Source of the DNA: Sphaerisporangium melleum
Lineage (GTDB): Bacteria; Actinomycetota; Actinomycetes; Streptosporangiales; Streptosporangiaceae
DNA: 61,866 nt
NCBI RefSeq assembly: GCF_014646695.1
Contig: NZ_BMNT01000024.1
Span: 262 to 62,127 of the forward strand
Reading direction: 5' to 3'
The translations under genes and the position numbers were made by a program. The notes below the pieces were generated by a model, which saw only the letters and a list, made by a program, of their open reading frames with translations, did no database searches and had not been told where the DNA came from. This document shows, one piece after another, positions 24,683-32,752 of the stretch. Position 1 is the first letter of the stretch. The number at the start of each line of letters is the position of its first letter.

Positions 24683-26746
24683 TCAGGTGGGTTGTGGTGG
24701 GGTGGTGGGGAGGAGTTGTTCGGTCCAGATGCATTTGCCGGTGGCGGTGTAGCGGGTGCCCCAGCGGCTGGAGAGGGCGGCCACCAGTTGCAGCCCGCGT
24801 CCCCCCTCGTCGGTCTCCGACGAGCGGCGGATCCGGGGCGTGCTGAGACTGCCGTCGGAGACCTCGCAGGTGAGCACCTCGCCGCGGAGCAGGCGTAGCC
24901 GGATGGGGCCTTTGGCGTGCCGTACGACGTTGGCCACGAGCTCGCTGGCGAGCAGCTCCGTGGTCACCGTCAGCTCCTCCAGTCCCCAGGAGGCGAGCTG
25001 GTCCCGGACGTGCCCGCGGGCCTGCCCGGCGGCCGTGGCCTCTTCACGCAGCGGCCAGGAGGCGACGTCGCCGGCCGGCAACCTGTGGGTGCATGCGATG
25101 AGCAGGGCCGTGTCGTCGGTGGTGGAGTGCTGGCCCGGGAGCAGGGTGGTGGTGAGGGCGTCGCACAGCGATTCCAGGCGGTTCTGCTCCTTGCGGACGA
25201 CCGCGGGCCCCGGCGGCGGAAGGGTGTCGCAGATCTCCAGGGGTACGGCGTCCTGCGCCAGGGCGGTGGTCAGGACCCGGGCGAGCTCCGCCATGCCCTG
25301 GTCGATCTCCAGGGTGGCCGATTCGACCAGGCCGTCGGTGTAGAGCACCAGCAGGCTGCCCTCGGGCAGGTGCATCCGGAAGGTGTCGAAAGGCGGGGAC
25401 GCGGCGCCCAGGGGCGGATCGGGGTCGCCGTCGGGGTAGAAGACGGGGCCGCCCGGGCGGAAGACGGCCGGAGGGGGGTGGCCCGCACGGGAGAACACGC
25501 ACTCCCCGGTGGTGGGGTCGTAGATCATGTACAGGCAGGTCGCGTAGGAGTCGTCCCCGAACCTGGCCACCAGGTCGTTGAGGTGGGTGAGCAGTTCGTC
25601 GGGCGGTAGTTCGAGGTCGGCCAGGGCGTGCACGGCCGTGCTCAGCCGGCCCATGGTGGCGGCCTGGGACACCCCGTGCCCCATGACGTCGCCGATCACG
25701 AGGGCGACGCGTTCGGCGGACAGCCGCATCACGTCGTACCAGTCGCCGCCCACCTCCATGTCCTTGCCGGCGGGCAGGTAGCGGGCCGCGGTGCGGACGG
25801 CGGGCGGTGAGGGGAGCGCGCGGGGCAGGAGACCGCGCTGCAGTTCCTGGGCGCGGTTGTGTTCGGCGTCGTAGAGGCGGGCGCGTTCCAGGGCCTGGGC
25901 GACCAGGCCGCTGATCGCGGTGAACAGGTTGCGTTCCTCGGCGCTGAAGGTACGCGACCGGTCGAAGGCGATGACGCAGCCGCCCATGGCGTATCCCGAG
26001 GCGATCAGCGGCAGTGCGACCCACGCGTTCTTGCCGCCCTCCGCCGGCACGTGGGCCAGGCTCGGGTGGCATTTGACGAAGTCATCGGCCGAGGTGATGA
26101 ACACCGGGGAGCGTTCGCGCATCGCGCGCGCGATCGGCCAGTCGTCCGCCAGCGGCAGGTCCAGGGTGTCGGTGACGAAATCCTGTGAGTACCCGACGGC
26201 GCCCACGGCGCGCAGGCGTTCGTCCTCTCCCCGGTAGAAGATGCTCAGACCGGTGGCGCCGAACGGCGGCAGGACGTTGTCGGCGACCGCGTCCACGACG
26301 TCCTGGACGGTCAGCGCGTCCGCGAGCGCCCCGGTCAGCTGCTGGATCCTGGCGACGCGTCGCGCGGCGGCCCGTTCGGTGCCGGCGCGCTCCTCCTTGT
26401 GTCTGTGCTGGGCGGTGACGTCGCTCAGGCGGATCGCCATTCCTCCGGGGAAGGGGCTCTGGCGCATGCGGTACCAGGACCGGCCGGTGCGCCATTGGAC
26501 GTCCAGATCGACCGGCATGCCGTCGGCGGACCGCCGCCGGGCTTCGAGGTGGGGGACGCCGGCCTCGCGGAGGACATCCCAAAGTGACCGTCCGGCCGGA
26601 TCGGCGGCGGAGGCGAGGATGCGTTCGGCTTCCAGGTTCGCGAAGGTGATGCGCCAGTCGTCGTCCACCACGAGGAATCCGTCGCTCATGTGGCGCAGGA
26701 CGTGCCCCAGCGGTTCCTGGGCAGCTGCGAGGTTATCCCCCAACAT
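24683..26746 (-). CDS. PAS-GAF-SpoIIE phosphatase-HATPase multidomain signalling protein
   Basis: About 687 residues. A PAS domain (8-95, FLVVDDDWRITFANLEAERIL) is followed by GAF (about 130-290), a PP2C-type SpoIIE phosphatase (about 320-520: GGDWYDVM, VIGDVMGHGVSQAA, VLYTDGLVES, STTDDTALL) and a C-terminal anti-sigma-type HATPase (about 560-680: TTELLASELVANVVRHA, GGRGLQLVAALSSRWG). Such proteins act on STAS anti-sigma-factor antagonists and can be both kinase and phosphatase in partner-switching. ATG 26746 is directly abutted by GGAGG, so translation may actually start at GTG 26782 or TTG 26743. No STAS or sigma gene is adjacent, so the partners are elsewhere. Confidence 0.88.
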   Translation of the reverse strand: MLGDNLAAAQEPLGHVLRHMSDGFLVVDDDWRITFANLEAERILASAADPAGRSLWDVLREAGVPHLEARRRSADGMPVDLDVQWRTGRSWYRMRQSPFPGGMAIRLSDVTAQHRHKEERAGTERAAARRVARIQQLTGALADALTVQDVVDAVADNVLPPFGATGLSIFYRGEDERLRAVGAVGYSQDFVTDTLDLPLADDWPIARAMRERSPVFITSADDFVKCHPSLAHVPAEGGKNAWVALPLIASGYAMGGCVIAFDRSRTFSAEERNLFTAISGLVAQALERARLYDAEHNRAQELQRGLLPRALPSPPAVRTAARYLPAGKDMEVGGDWYDVMRLSAERVALVIGDVMGHGVSQAATMGRLSTAVHALADLELPPDELLTHLNDLVARFGDDSYATCLYMIYDPTTGECVFSRAGHPPPAVFRPGGPVFYPDGDPDPPLGAASPPFDTFRMHLPEGSLLVLYTDGLVESATLEIDQGMAELARVLTTALAQDAVPLEICDTLPPPGPAVVRKEQNRLESLCDALTTTLLPGQHSTTDDTALLIACTHRLPAGDVASWPLREEATAAGQARGHVRDQLASWGLEELTVTTELLASELVANVVRHAKGPIRLRLLRGEVLTCEVSDGSLSTPRIRRSSETDEGGRGLQLVAALSSRWGTRYTATGKCIWTEQLLPTTPPQPT

Positions 26747-27032
26747 CCTCCTTCTCTTGCTGGACCGCCGAGCACAGCGCACTCAACGAGGGATACCGAC
26801 ATATGCCACGCTACGTGATGGAACGTAAAGAAATCCGGCAAGTACGGCTGCGGACGCGTATGCTGCGGGCCCTGTTCCGGATCCTGCGGCTTCGGCCGGG
26901 CCCAGAGGGGTTCAACACGCGCCGCGGCCGGCTGGACGGCTCGGCCGGGTCACGCGGCCCTCCGATTCCGGGCTTCCCATCCCCGGGCCTGACCAGGGGA
27001 TAGGACGGGCACGGCTGGGTTAGTGTCGTGAG
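26747..27032. other. Divergent promoter region; a 66-codon frame noted
   Basis: About 285 bp between the phosphatase gene (minus) and the AraC gene (plus). A frame at 26803-27003 would encode a basic peptide (RTRMLRALFRILRLRPG). I cannot support it as a gene: there is no family match that I recognise and the Shine-Dalgarno is weak. Confidence 0.35.
27021..27026 (+). promoter_or_regulatory. Leaderless -10 element (TAGTGT) of the AraC gene
   Basis: TAGTGT is followed by exactly 6 nt and then GTG 27033. There is no Shine-Dalgarno. No good -35 is seen. Confidence 0.5.
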
Positions 27033-27584
27033 GTGGGCGGGAAACGGACGGTGCCGGCGGCGTTGCTGCCCCGGCTGCGGCTGGCGCGCGACCACATCGA
27101 CCGCCACTACCAGAGCGACCTTGACCTCGATCGGCTCGCCGCCGTCGCCGGGATCTCGAAGTTCTACTTCATCCGCTGTTTCGAGGCGGCCTACGGCGAG
27201 ACGCCGAACCGCTACGTCCTGCGCCGCCGGCTGGAACGCGCGCAGGACCTGCTGAGGTACGCCAACCTGACGGTGACCGAGATCTGCATGGCGGTCGGGT
27301 TCACCAGCCTCGGGTCGTTCTCGGCGAAGTTCCACCGGATGGTCGGCGAGAGCCCGAGCGCGTACCGCGACCGCTGGGCCGCGCACGGCGCTCCGCGGGT
27401 GCCCGGATGCTATTTGTTCATGGCCGGAGTGCTGGACCCCTCGCGTAACGTCGCCCCCGAGGCCGGCGCCGATGGCCGGGAGGGTGGTGGCGCCGGAGAG
27501 GTGGATCCCGCGGGCCAAGGCCCGGCGGACGAGGGCCGCGATTGTGCAATTTTGGAGAAGCCGCAGTTCAGCGAGGTCGGCTAG
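27033..27584 (+). CDS. AraC-family transcriptional regulator (short form)
   Basis: 183 residues. A single AraC DNA-binding unit occupies residues 12-115 (HIDRHYQSDLDLDRLAAVAGISKFYFIRCFEAAYGETPNRYVLRRRLERAQ and TVTEICMAVGFTSLGSFSAKFHRMVGESPSAYR), with no N-terminal sensor domain. The C-terminal tail (residues 125-183) is Gly/Glu-rich and ends with EKPQFSEVG. Start GTG 27033 is probably leaderless (TAGTGT 6 nt upstream). It is followed after 10 bp by a VOC protein gene. AraC followed by a VOC protein is a recurrent actinobacterial pair, so the VOC protein may be the target or ligand partner. Confidence 0.88.
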   Translation: MGGKRTVPAALLPRLRLARDHIDRHYQSDLDLDRLAAVAGISKFYFIRCFEAAYGETPNRYVLRRRLERAQDLLRYANLTVTEICMAVGFTSLGSFSAKFHRMVGESPSAYRDRWAAHGAPRVPGCYLFMAGVLDPSRNVAPEAGADGREGGGAGEVDPAGQGPADEGRDCAILEKPQFSEVG

Positions 27585-27594
27585 CTTCTCTCGC

Positions 27595-28023
27595 ATGATT
27601 ACCAACGTCTCGCTGACGACCGTCTACTGCCTCGACCAGGACGAGGCCCGCGACTTCTACGTCGATGTCCTCGGCTTCGCCGCCGGGGCCGACGTCCACA
27701 TGGGCAAGGACTACCGCTGGGTGACGGTCTTCCATCCAAGCCAACCCGAGCTGGAGATCACTCTGTCGAAGCCGGGGCCGCCGCTCGACGAGGAGACGGC
27801 GGCCTTCTATCGAAAGCAGCTGGAGAAGGGGCAGATGGGCGGTCTCGGCCTGCGGGTCGACGACTGCCGGAAGACCTACGAGGAGCTGTCCGCCAAGGGC
27901 GTGACCTTCCTGCAGGAGCCCTCCGATCGGCCGTACGGCGTCGAGGCCGTCATCCGCGACAACTCGGGCAACTGGCTGGTGCTGGTGGAGCCCAAGGAGT
28001 TCACGCCGGAGGACTTCGCCTGA
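27595..28023 (+). CDS. VOC-superfamily (glyoxalase/bleomycin resistance-like) protein
   Basis: 142 residues of the vicinal-oxygen-chelate fold: two beta-alpha-beta-beta-beta units, N-terminal VSLTTVYCLDQDEARDFYVDVLGF and C-terminal GLGLRVDDCRKTYEELSAKGVTF followed by GVEAVIRDNSGNWLVLVEP. The final Glu is a usual metal or catalytic ligand. Substrate unknown; many relatives are glyoxalase-like detoxification or antibiotic-binding proteins. ATG 27595 lacks a Shine-Dalgarno. TAGCTT at 27582-27587 is 7 nt upstream, so it may also have a leaderless promoter inside the end of the AraC gene. Confidence 0.9.
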   Translation: MITNVSLTTVYCLDQDEARDFYVDVLGFAAGADVHMGKDYRWVTVFHPSQPELEITLSKPGPPLDEETAAFYRKQLEKGQMGGLGLRVDDCRKTYEELSAKGVTFLQEPSDRPYGVEAVIRDNSGNWLVLVEPKEFTPEDFA

Positions 28024-28044
28024 TCGTCCACCGGCGTCCCGTGC

Positions 28045-28071
28045 CCTGACGGCCGGCTCAGGTCCGTCAGG
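28045..28071. terminator. Terminator hairpin between VOC and CBM2 genes
   Basis: An 8-bp perfect stem, CCTGACGG pairing with CCGTCAGG, 11-nt loop, between convergent genes. Confidence 0.55.
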
Positions 28072-28127
28072 CCGGGTTCCTCGGGCTCCTGCCGCCCGTT
28101 CCTCGTCGCGGTCGTCCGCACGCCGTG

Positions 28128-28982
28128 TCAGGTGGTCGCGCAGCGGACGCCGTTGAGATAGAAGCCGATGGGAGTGGGCGCGACGCCGTCGTGCGCGGCG
28201 TTGAAGCCGGTCTGCACCGACCCACCGGGCGGGATGACGCTGTTCCAGGGCAGGTTCTGGGCGCTGAAACGAGTGCCGTTCTGGCTCCACGACGCCGAGT
28301 GCCACGAGGTGAGGCGCGGGCCGGGCGGCGCCCACTCGATGACCAGCGTCCAGCCGTCGATCGGGGTCGCGCCGGTGTTCTTGATCGTGACCCAGGCGCT
28401 CAGGCCGGTGTTCCAGACCGTGACCCCGTAGGTCACCGAGCACGACAGACCAGGCGTGGGCGTCGGTGTCGGCGTGGGCGTGGGCGTGGGCGTGGGCTTC
28501 GGACTCGGCGTGGGCGACGGGGTGGGGACCGGGAGGCCGGGTCGGGCGAGGGCCTTGAACAGGTCGGACGGCTGGCTGACGTTGCCGGCGGCGTCCCTGG
28601 CCACCACGTAGTAGGTGTAGTACTGCCCGGTGACCAGGCCGCTCTCGGCGAACATCGGGTAGGAACCGCTCGGCACCGTTCCGGCCTTGACGAACCCCGC
28701 CGTGGTCTCGCGGTAGATGTCGTAGGCGACGACCCCGACGTTGTCGGTCGACGGCTGCCAGCAGAACGCCACGCCGGGGTAGTCGGCGAGGCAGTACTCG
28801 CGCACGCCGGTCGGCTTGGACGGAGGCGTGACGTCGGCGGCGGCCCGCGTGCCGGACGCGGCGCCGAGGCCGGTCGCGGACGTTCGTGAGACGGCGGCGT
28901 ACGCCCCGGAGACGAGGGGCAGGGAGAGGGCGAGGAACGCGACGGCCAGGGCCGCCCACGAACGCAGCGTGCGGAGTCTCAT
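28128..28982 (-). CDS. Secreted fibronectin-III plus CBM2 protein without catalytic domain
   Basis: 284 residues. Signal peptide 1-29 (MRLRTLRSWAALAVAFLALSL to AYA), an Fn3-like domain (about 52-150: TPPSKPTGV, SYPMFAESGLVTGQYYTYYVVARDAAGNVS), a Pro-Thr repeat linker (about 155-182) and a family 2 carbohydrate-binding module (183-282). The module is bounded by two Cys (SCSVTYGVTVWNTG and LNGVRC) and has Trp residues spaced as in cellulose/chitin binders. No glycoside hydrolase or other catalytic domain is present, so it is a stand-alone binding protein. ATG 28982 has GAGG 5 nt upstream. Confidence 0.88.
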   Translation of the reverse strand: MRLRTLRSWAALAVAFLALSLPLVSGAYAAVSRTSATGLGAASGTRAAADVTPPSKPTGVREYCLADYPGVAFCWQPSTDNVGVVAYDIYRETTAGFVKAGTVPSGSYPMFAESGLVTGQYYTYYVVARDAAGNVSQPSDLFKALARPGLPVPTPSPTPSPKPTPTPTPTPTPTPTPGLSCSVTYGVTVWNTGLSAWVTIKNTGATPIDGWTLVIEWAPPGPRLTSWHSASWSQNGTRFSAQNLPWNSVIPPGGSVQTGFNAAHDGVAPTPIGFYLNGVRCATT

Positions 28983-29241
28983 CGTTGCCTCTATCGGTCC
29001 GATGACGGTGACGACTTCCGCAAGCGAGCGTGAAGCACCCGCGCCGCTTCGTAAAGCGTGGCCGGCCGTCCCGTCCCAGACGTGCTGGTCGCCGATGAAC
29101 CGTTCAACCAGGGGTCCCCGTCCTGGTGGTCGCGGCATGAGGGCGGACGAGGACGCGGCGTTCCGGCCGAGGTCCGCCATCGCGGCGAACGCGTGGCCGG
29201 CCGCGGAGGCAGGGCCTCGGGCGCGGGTCCGGGCGGGCCGG

Positions 29242-29832
29242 TCAGGGGTGCGAGGTGGTGGAGGGGGTGCGGGCGAGGGCGAGGATGGTGTCGACGGGCC
29301 ACTGGTCGTAGGCGTGCTCGCCGTACTTGGCGGCGAGCACGCGACCGTCAGGGCCGATGAGGAAGTCGGCGGGCAGACCGAGGCGGCCGCCCGGCTGGAC
29401 GGAGGAGGGCAGGGGGCGCCGCCGGAGCAGGACGGGGCCGAGGTCGCGCAGGATCCCCCAGACGATCGGTCCCCAGGCGCGCGGGTCGAGCAGGGCGCGC
29501 GGGGCGGACTCCACGCCGAACTCGGCGTAGAGCCGCTTGCCCGGATCGGCGACGACGGGGAAGGGCAGGCCGGTCACGTGCTGCCGCAGTTCCTCGGCGG
29601 GGGAGTGGAAGACGACCACTTCGCGGACGCCCGCCGCGGTGATCTCGTCGTGCCGGGCGACGATGGAGCGAAGGTGCAGGTTGCACACGGGACATCCGGC
29701 GAAACGCCGGAACTGCAGGTGGGTGAGCCATCCGGCGTCCGGCACGGAGACGGGGGCGCCGGTGACCGAGTCGAGGCTGCGCGGGGAGATCGGCGTTCCG
29801 GTGGTCAGGCGGGCGGGTCGGTTCGGTGGCAT
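29242..29832 (-). CDS. Peroxiredoxin-like (AhpC/TSA-type) protein
   Basis: 196-residue thioredoxin-fold protein. The active-site stretch is FRRFAGCPVCNLHLR with a CxxC pair (peroxidatic Cys and a partner), followed by REVVVFHSPAEELRQHV and PFPVVADPGKRLYAEFGV, typical of the peroxiredoxin-like-2/AhpC-TSA_2 group. It would reduce peroxides or act as a redox chaperone. ATG 29832 has GGAG 6 nt upstream. The divergent TetR gene and an inverted repeat between the two suggest that TetR regulates it. Confidence 0.85.
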   Translation of the reverse strand: MPPNRPARLTTGTPISPRSLDSVTGAPVSVPDAGWLTHLQFRRFAGCPVCNLHLRSIVARHDEITAAGVREVVVFHSPAEELRQHVTGLPFPVVADPGKRLYAEFGVESAPRALLDPRAWGPIVWGILRDLGPVLLRRRPLPSSVQPGGRLGLPADFLIGPDGRVLAAKYGEHAYDQWPVDTILALARTPSTTSHP

Positions 29833-29937
29833 GCGGGGCTCCAGAGGGTTGATGAGAGGCCGGCGGCGGGTCGCCGTTCACCCGGCGTGCCGCCCCGGAT
29901 CGCTGTAGGCGTGCGGTGTACGCTTACGACGTTATGA

Positions 29938-29952
29938 GCGTATGTTGTACGC
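29938..29952. promoter_or_regulatory. Inverted repeat in the tetR/peroxiredoxin divergent region
   Basis: GCGTA-TGTTG-TACGC dyad with a further GTACGC copy at 29919-29924. It overlaps TACGCT (29948-29953), a possible -10 element 8 nt before the tetR GTG. Confidence 0.45.
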
Positions 29953-29961
29953 TGTCAACCC

Positions 29962-30591
29962 GTGCCCCGCCCTCGTTCACTCAGCCATGACGACCTCGCC
30001 GCCGCCGCGCTGGCGGTGATCGACCGGGACGGCCTCGCCGCGCTCTCGATGCGGGCGGTCGCCGTGGAGCTGGGCATGGGCACGATGTCGCTGTACCGCT
30101 ACGTCAGTGACCGGGAGCAGCTGGAAGGGCTGGTCGTCGAGCGGGTGCTGGCCGGCGTGGACGTCTCGCCGCCGCCGGGTTCCTGGACCGATCAGGTCAC
30201 CGCGCTGGTCGAGCGGGTGCGCGCGGCCGTCCGCGTCCATCCGGAGGTGGTGCCGCTGACGATGACGCACCGCCACACCTCCGCCGCCCTGCTGCGCTGG
30301 ACCGAGGCGATCCTCGGCGTCCTGGCCGGGGCCGGCTTCACCGGCCGCCGCCGGGTCCTCGCCTTGCGTGCGCTGCTGGGGCACCTGGTCGGTTCGTTGC
30401 AACTGGAGCACCTCGGCCCGCTGTCCGGCGCCGGCACCGGGATCATGGCGGGGCTGCCGCGCGAGGAGTTCCCGTTGCTGGCCGAGACGGCGCGCGAGGC
30501 GCGCGAGGTGCCGCCCGGCGAGGAGTTCGGCCAAGGGCTGGCGGTGCTGCTGGCCGGCCTGCGCACGTTCCTCGCGATGGACGAGGGGTGA
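29962..30591 (+). CDS. TetR/AcrR-family regulator
   Basis: 209 residues. The helix-turn-helix is LSHDDLAAAALAVIDRDGLAALSMRAVAVELGMGTMSLYRYVSDREQLEGLVV, in which MRAVAxELGMGTMSLYRYV is the TetR-like recognition region of the TetR_C-type family. The C-terminal helical domain ends with a Leu-rich helix. GTG 29962 has no Shine-Dalgarno; TACGCT lies 8 nt upstream. It is divergent from the peroxiredoxin-like gene with 129 bp between starts. Confidence 0.87.
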   Translation: MPRPRSLSHDDLAAAALAVIDRDGLAALSMRAVAVELGMGTMSLYRYVSDREQLEGLVVERVLAGVDVSPPPGSWTDQVTALVERVRAAVRVHPEVVPLTMTHRHTSAALLRWTEAILGVLAGAGFTGRRRVLALRALLGHLVGSLQLEHLGPLSGAGTGIMAGLPREEFPLLAETAREAREVPPGEEFGQGLAVLLAGLRTFLAMDEG

Positions 30592-30689
30592 GCACGGGGT
30601 CGCGCTGAGGCCGGCGGGCGGAAAAGGGTTTGCCCGGCCGCAGGACGCGGAGCTACTGTCAAACGCCGTTTCCCCAGCTGAACGGACAG

Positions 30690-32045
30690 ATGGTCATGCC
30701 TTGGCGCGCCCTCGCCCGTCGCTTCCCGGTGCTCGCGATCCGTGACTTCCGGCTGCTTCTCGCCGATCGGCTGCTCGCGCCGGCGGCCGTGGCCTTCTCG
30801 CTGGTGGGCGTCTCCTTCGCCGTGCTGGACCTCACCGGCTCGACCGCCGACCTGTCGTACGTGCTCGCCGCGCAGATCGCGCCTTCGCTGGTGTTCACGC
30901 TGATCAGCGGGGTCGTGGCCGATCGGGTGCCGCCGCAGCGGGTCGTGGTCGCCGCCAACATCATGATCGCGGTGGCGGAGGGGCTGCTGGGCATCCTCGT
31001 GCTCGGCGGCCACGTGCTGCTGTGGCACATGATCGTGCTGGAGGCGCTGACCGGCGTGGGGATGGCCGTGTTCTACCCGGCCTCGCAGGCCCTGCTGCCC
31101 AAGATCGTGCCGGACGAGCTGCTCCAGCAGGCCAACGCGATCAGCAGGCTCGCGATGAACGGCGCCCAGATGGGCGGCGCCGCGGTCGCCGGTGTGGTGG
31201 TCGCGGCCGTCGGCCCCGGGTGGGCGCTGACGGTCTGCGGCGTCGGCCTGCTCGGCACGATCCCGCTGCTGCTCGCCATCCGCGTCACCGGCCACGCGGA
31301 GGGCGGGGGCGCCGGCATGCTGTCCGACCTGCGGGACGGCTGGTCGGAGTTCGCCTCGCACACCTGGCTGTGGGTGATCGTCGTGCAGTACTGCGTCATC
31401 CTGATGGCCTGGTACGGCGGGTTCATGGTGCTCGGTCCCGCGGTCGCCAAGGCCGAGCTCGGAGGTGCGACGGCGTGGGGCGCGATCGCCTCGGCGGAGG
31501 CGCTCGGGCTGATCATCGGCGGACTGCTCTCCCTGCGTTTCGCCCCGAAGCGGCCCATCCTGTTCGTCGCGATCGTCGGCGCCGTGTTCGCGATCCCGCC
31601 GCTGTCGCTGGCGATGCACTGGCCGCTGCCCGCGGTGTTCCTCGCCGCGGTGTTCTTCGGCCTCAGCATGGAGGTCATGGCCGTCCAGTGGAGCGTGGCG
31701 CTCGCCCGCAACGTGCCCGCCGACCGGCTGGCCCGCGTCTCCGCCTACGACGCCCTCGGGTCGGTCACGGCGATGCCGCTCGGCGCGTTGCTCGCCGGCC
31801 CGATCGCGGAGAAGATCGGGCCCGCGCCCACGCAGTACGGCGCCGGGGCCCTGATCGTCCTGGTGTCGGGGTTCAGCCTGCTGTCCCGCCAGGTGCGCAC
31901 GATGCGCGCCGTGGGCTCCAGCGGCCTCGGTGCCGGGGTCATCCCGCCCCCGCCGGTCTCGTCCACGTCCCCGGCCGGCGCCGCTTCCGCCGGCCCCGTC
32001 GCTGCCGAGTCTGCTCAGGGCGAGCCTCAGGCCGACCCTGCCTAG
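30690..32045 (+). CDS. MFS transporter, EntS/drug-exporter-like
   Basis: 451-residue 12-helix major facilitator. Motifs are FRLLLADRLLAPAAVAFSLVGVSFAVLDLTGS, VADRVPPQRVVVAANI (motif A-like after helix 2), and FYPASQALLPKIVPDELLQQANAI, the hallmark of the EntS/MFS_3 exporters. Residues after 410 are a Pro/Ala/Ser-rich cytoplasmic tail. The start is ATG 30690 or ATG 30696; Shine-Dalgarno is poor. It is a likely small-molecule exporter without an assignable substrate. It follows the TetR gene in the same direction after a 98-bp gap and may be its target. Confidence 0.85.
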   Translation: MVMPWRALARRFPVLAIRDFRLLLADRLLAPAAVAFSLVGVSFAVLDLTGSTADLSYVLAAQIAPSLVFTLISGVVADRVPPQRVVVAANIMIAVAEGLLGILVLGGHVLLWHMIVLEALTGVGMAVFYPASQALLPKIVPDELLQQANAISRLAMNGAQMGGAAVAGVVVAAVGPGWALTVCGVGLLGTIPLLLAIRVTGHAEGGGAGMLSDLRDGWSEFASHTWLWVIVVQYCVILMAWYGGFMVLGPAVAKAELGGATAWGAIASAEALGLIIGGLLSLRFAPKRPILFVAIVGAVFAIPPLSLAMHWPLPAVFLAAVFFGLSMEVMAVQWSVALARNVPADRLARVSAYDALGSVTAMPLGALLAGPIAEKIGPAPTQYGAGALIVLVSGFSLLSRQVRTMRAVGSSGLGAGVIPPPPVSSTSPAGAASAGPVAAESAQGEPQADPA

Positions 32046-32269
32046 GCCGGGCACCCGCCTGCCCGGCAGAGCCGCCACGCCGGGCTCGTCCAGGCCTGGT
32101 ACGGGTGGCGCTGTCGTGGCCCGGGGCGGGCCGGCCGGCACGTCCTGGGCGTCGGGCCGGGTCCGGTGGCAGGGGCGACGGCCTGGAGGCGGTCCGCTTG
32201 GGCGCCGGTCGTGCCCGATGATCTTCTTTGACAAGTACCTCTTATGGCCTGGAATCATCGCATGCCGGA

Positions 32270-32300
32270 TATAGTTAGCAAAGGTAATGACTCATGCTAA
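32270..32300 (+). promoter_or_regulatory. MarR promoter/operator region
   Basis: TATAGT (32270-32275), a good -10 hexamer, overlaps the left half of TTAGCA (32275-32280), which is mirrored by TGCTAA (32295-32300) across the marR start codon. The layout suits autorepression. Confidence 0.5.
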
Positions 32301-32752
32301 AGATCCCCAAGACGGAGCGCCCGTTGGACCTGCGCAGCGACGCCGGGCTGGCTTCCGCGCTGCGCGTCTCACTGGCGCGGCTGACCAGACGGCTCCGCCG
32401 GCAGGGCGGGGCGCACAAGCTGACCCCCACTCAGGCGGCGACGCTCGCCGCCGTAGAACGGCGCTCAGAGATCACTCCTGGCGAGCTCGCCGAGCTCGAG
32501 AAGATGCAGCCACCCTCGATGACGCGGGTGATCGCCGCGCTGGAGGAGCGGGGGCTGGTCGCGCGCACTCCCCGGCAGACCGACCGGCGGCAGGTGGTCG
32601 TCAGTGTGACGGAGACCGGGCGAGGACTGCTGAAGGAGGAGCGCCGCGGCAAGGAGGCATGGCTGGCGCAGCGGTTGAAGGAGCTGACGCCCGAGGAACG
32701 CGCGACCCTGCGGGCGGCCGCGCCGATCCTGGAGAAGCTTTCGCAGATGTGA
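32294..32752 (+). CDS. MarR-family transcriptional regulator
   Basis: 152 residues with a winged helix. Recognition segments are LTPTQAATLAAVERRSEITPGELAELEKMQPPSMTRVIAALEERGLVARTPRQTDRRQVVVSVTETGRGLL; DRRQxxVxxTxxG is the MarR wing. ATG 32294 is preceded by AAAGG and a TATAGT hexamer. The stop overlaps the GTG of the following MFS gene (GTGA), so the two are translationally coupled and the exporter is probably under MarR control. Confidence 0.93.
   Translation: MLKIPKTERPLDLRSDAGLASALRVSLARLTRRLRRQGGAHKLTPTQAATLAAVERRSEITPGELAELEKMQPPSMTRVIAALEERGLVARTPRQTDRRQVVVSVTETGRGLLKEERRGKEAWLAQRLKELTPEERATLRAAAPILEKLSQM

Noticed and set aside
26803-27003. 66-codon basic peptide frame between the phosphatase and AraC genes
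   Set aside because: No recognised family and a poor ribosome binding site. It is noted only within the intergenic entry.
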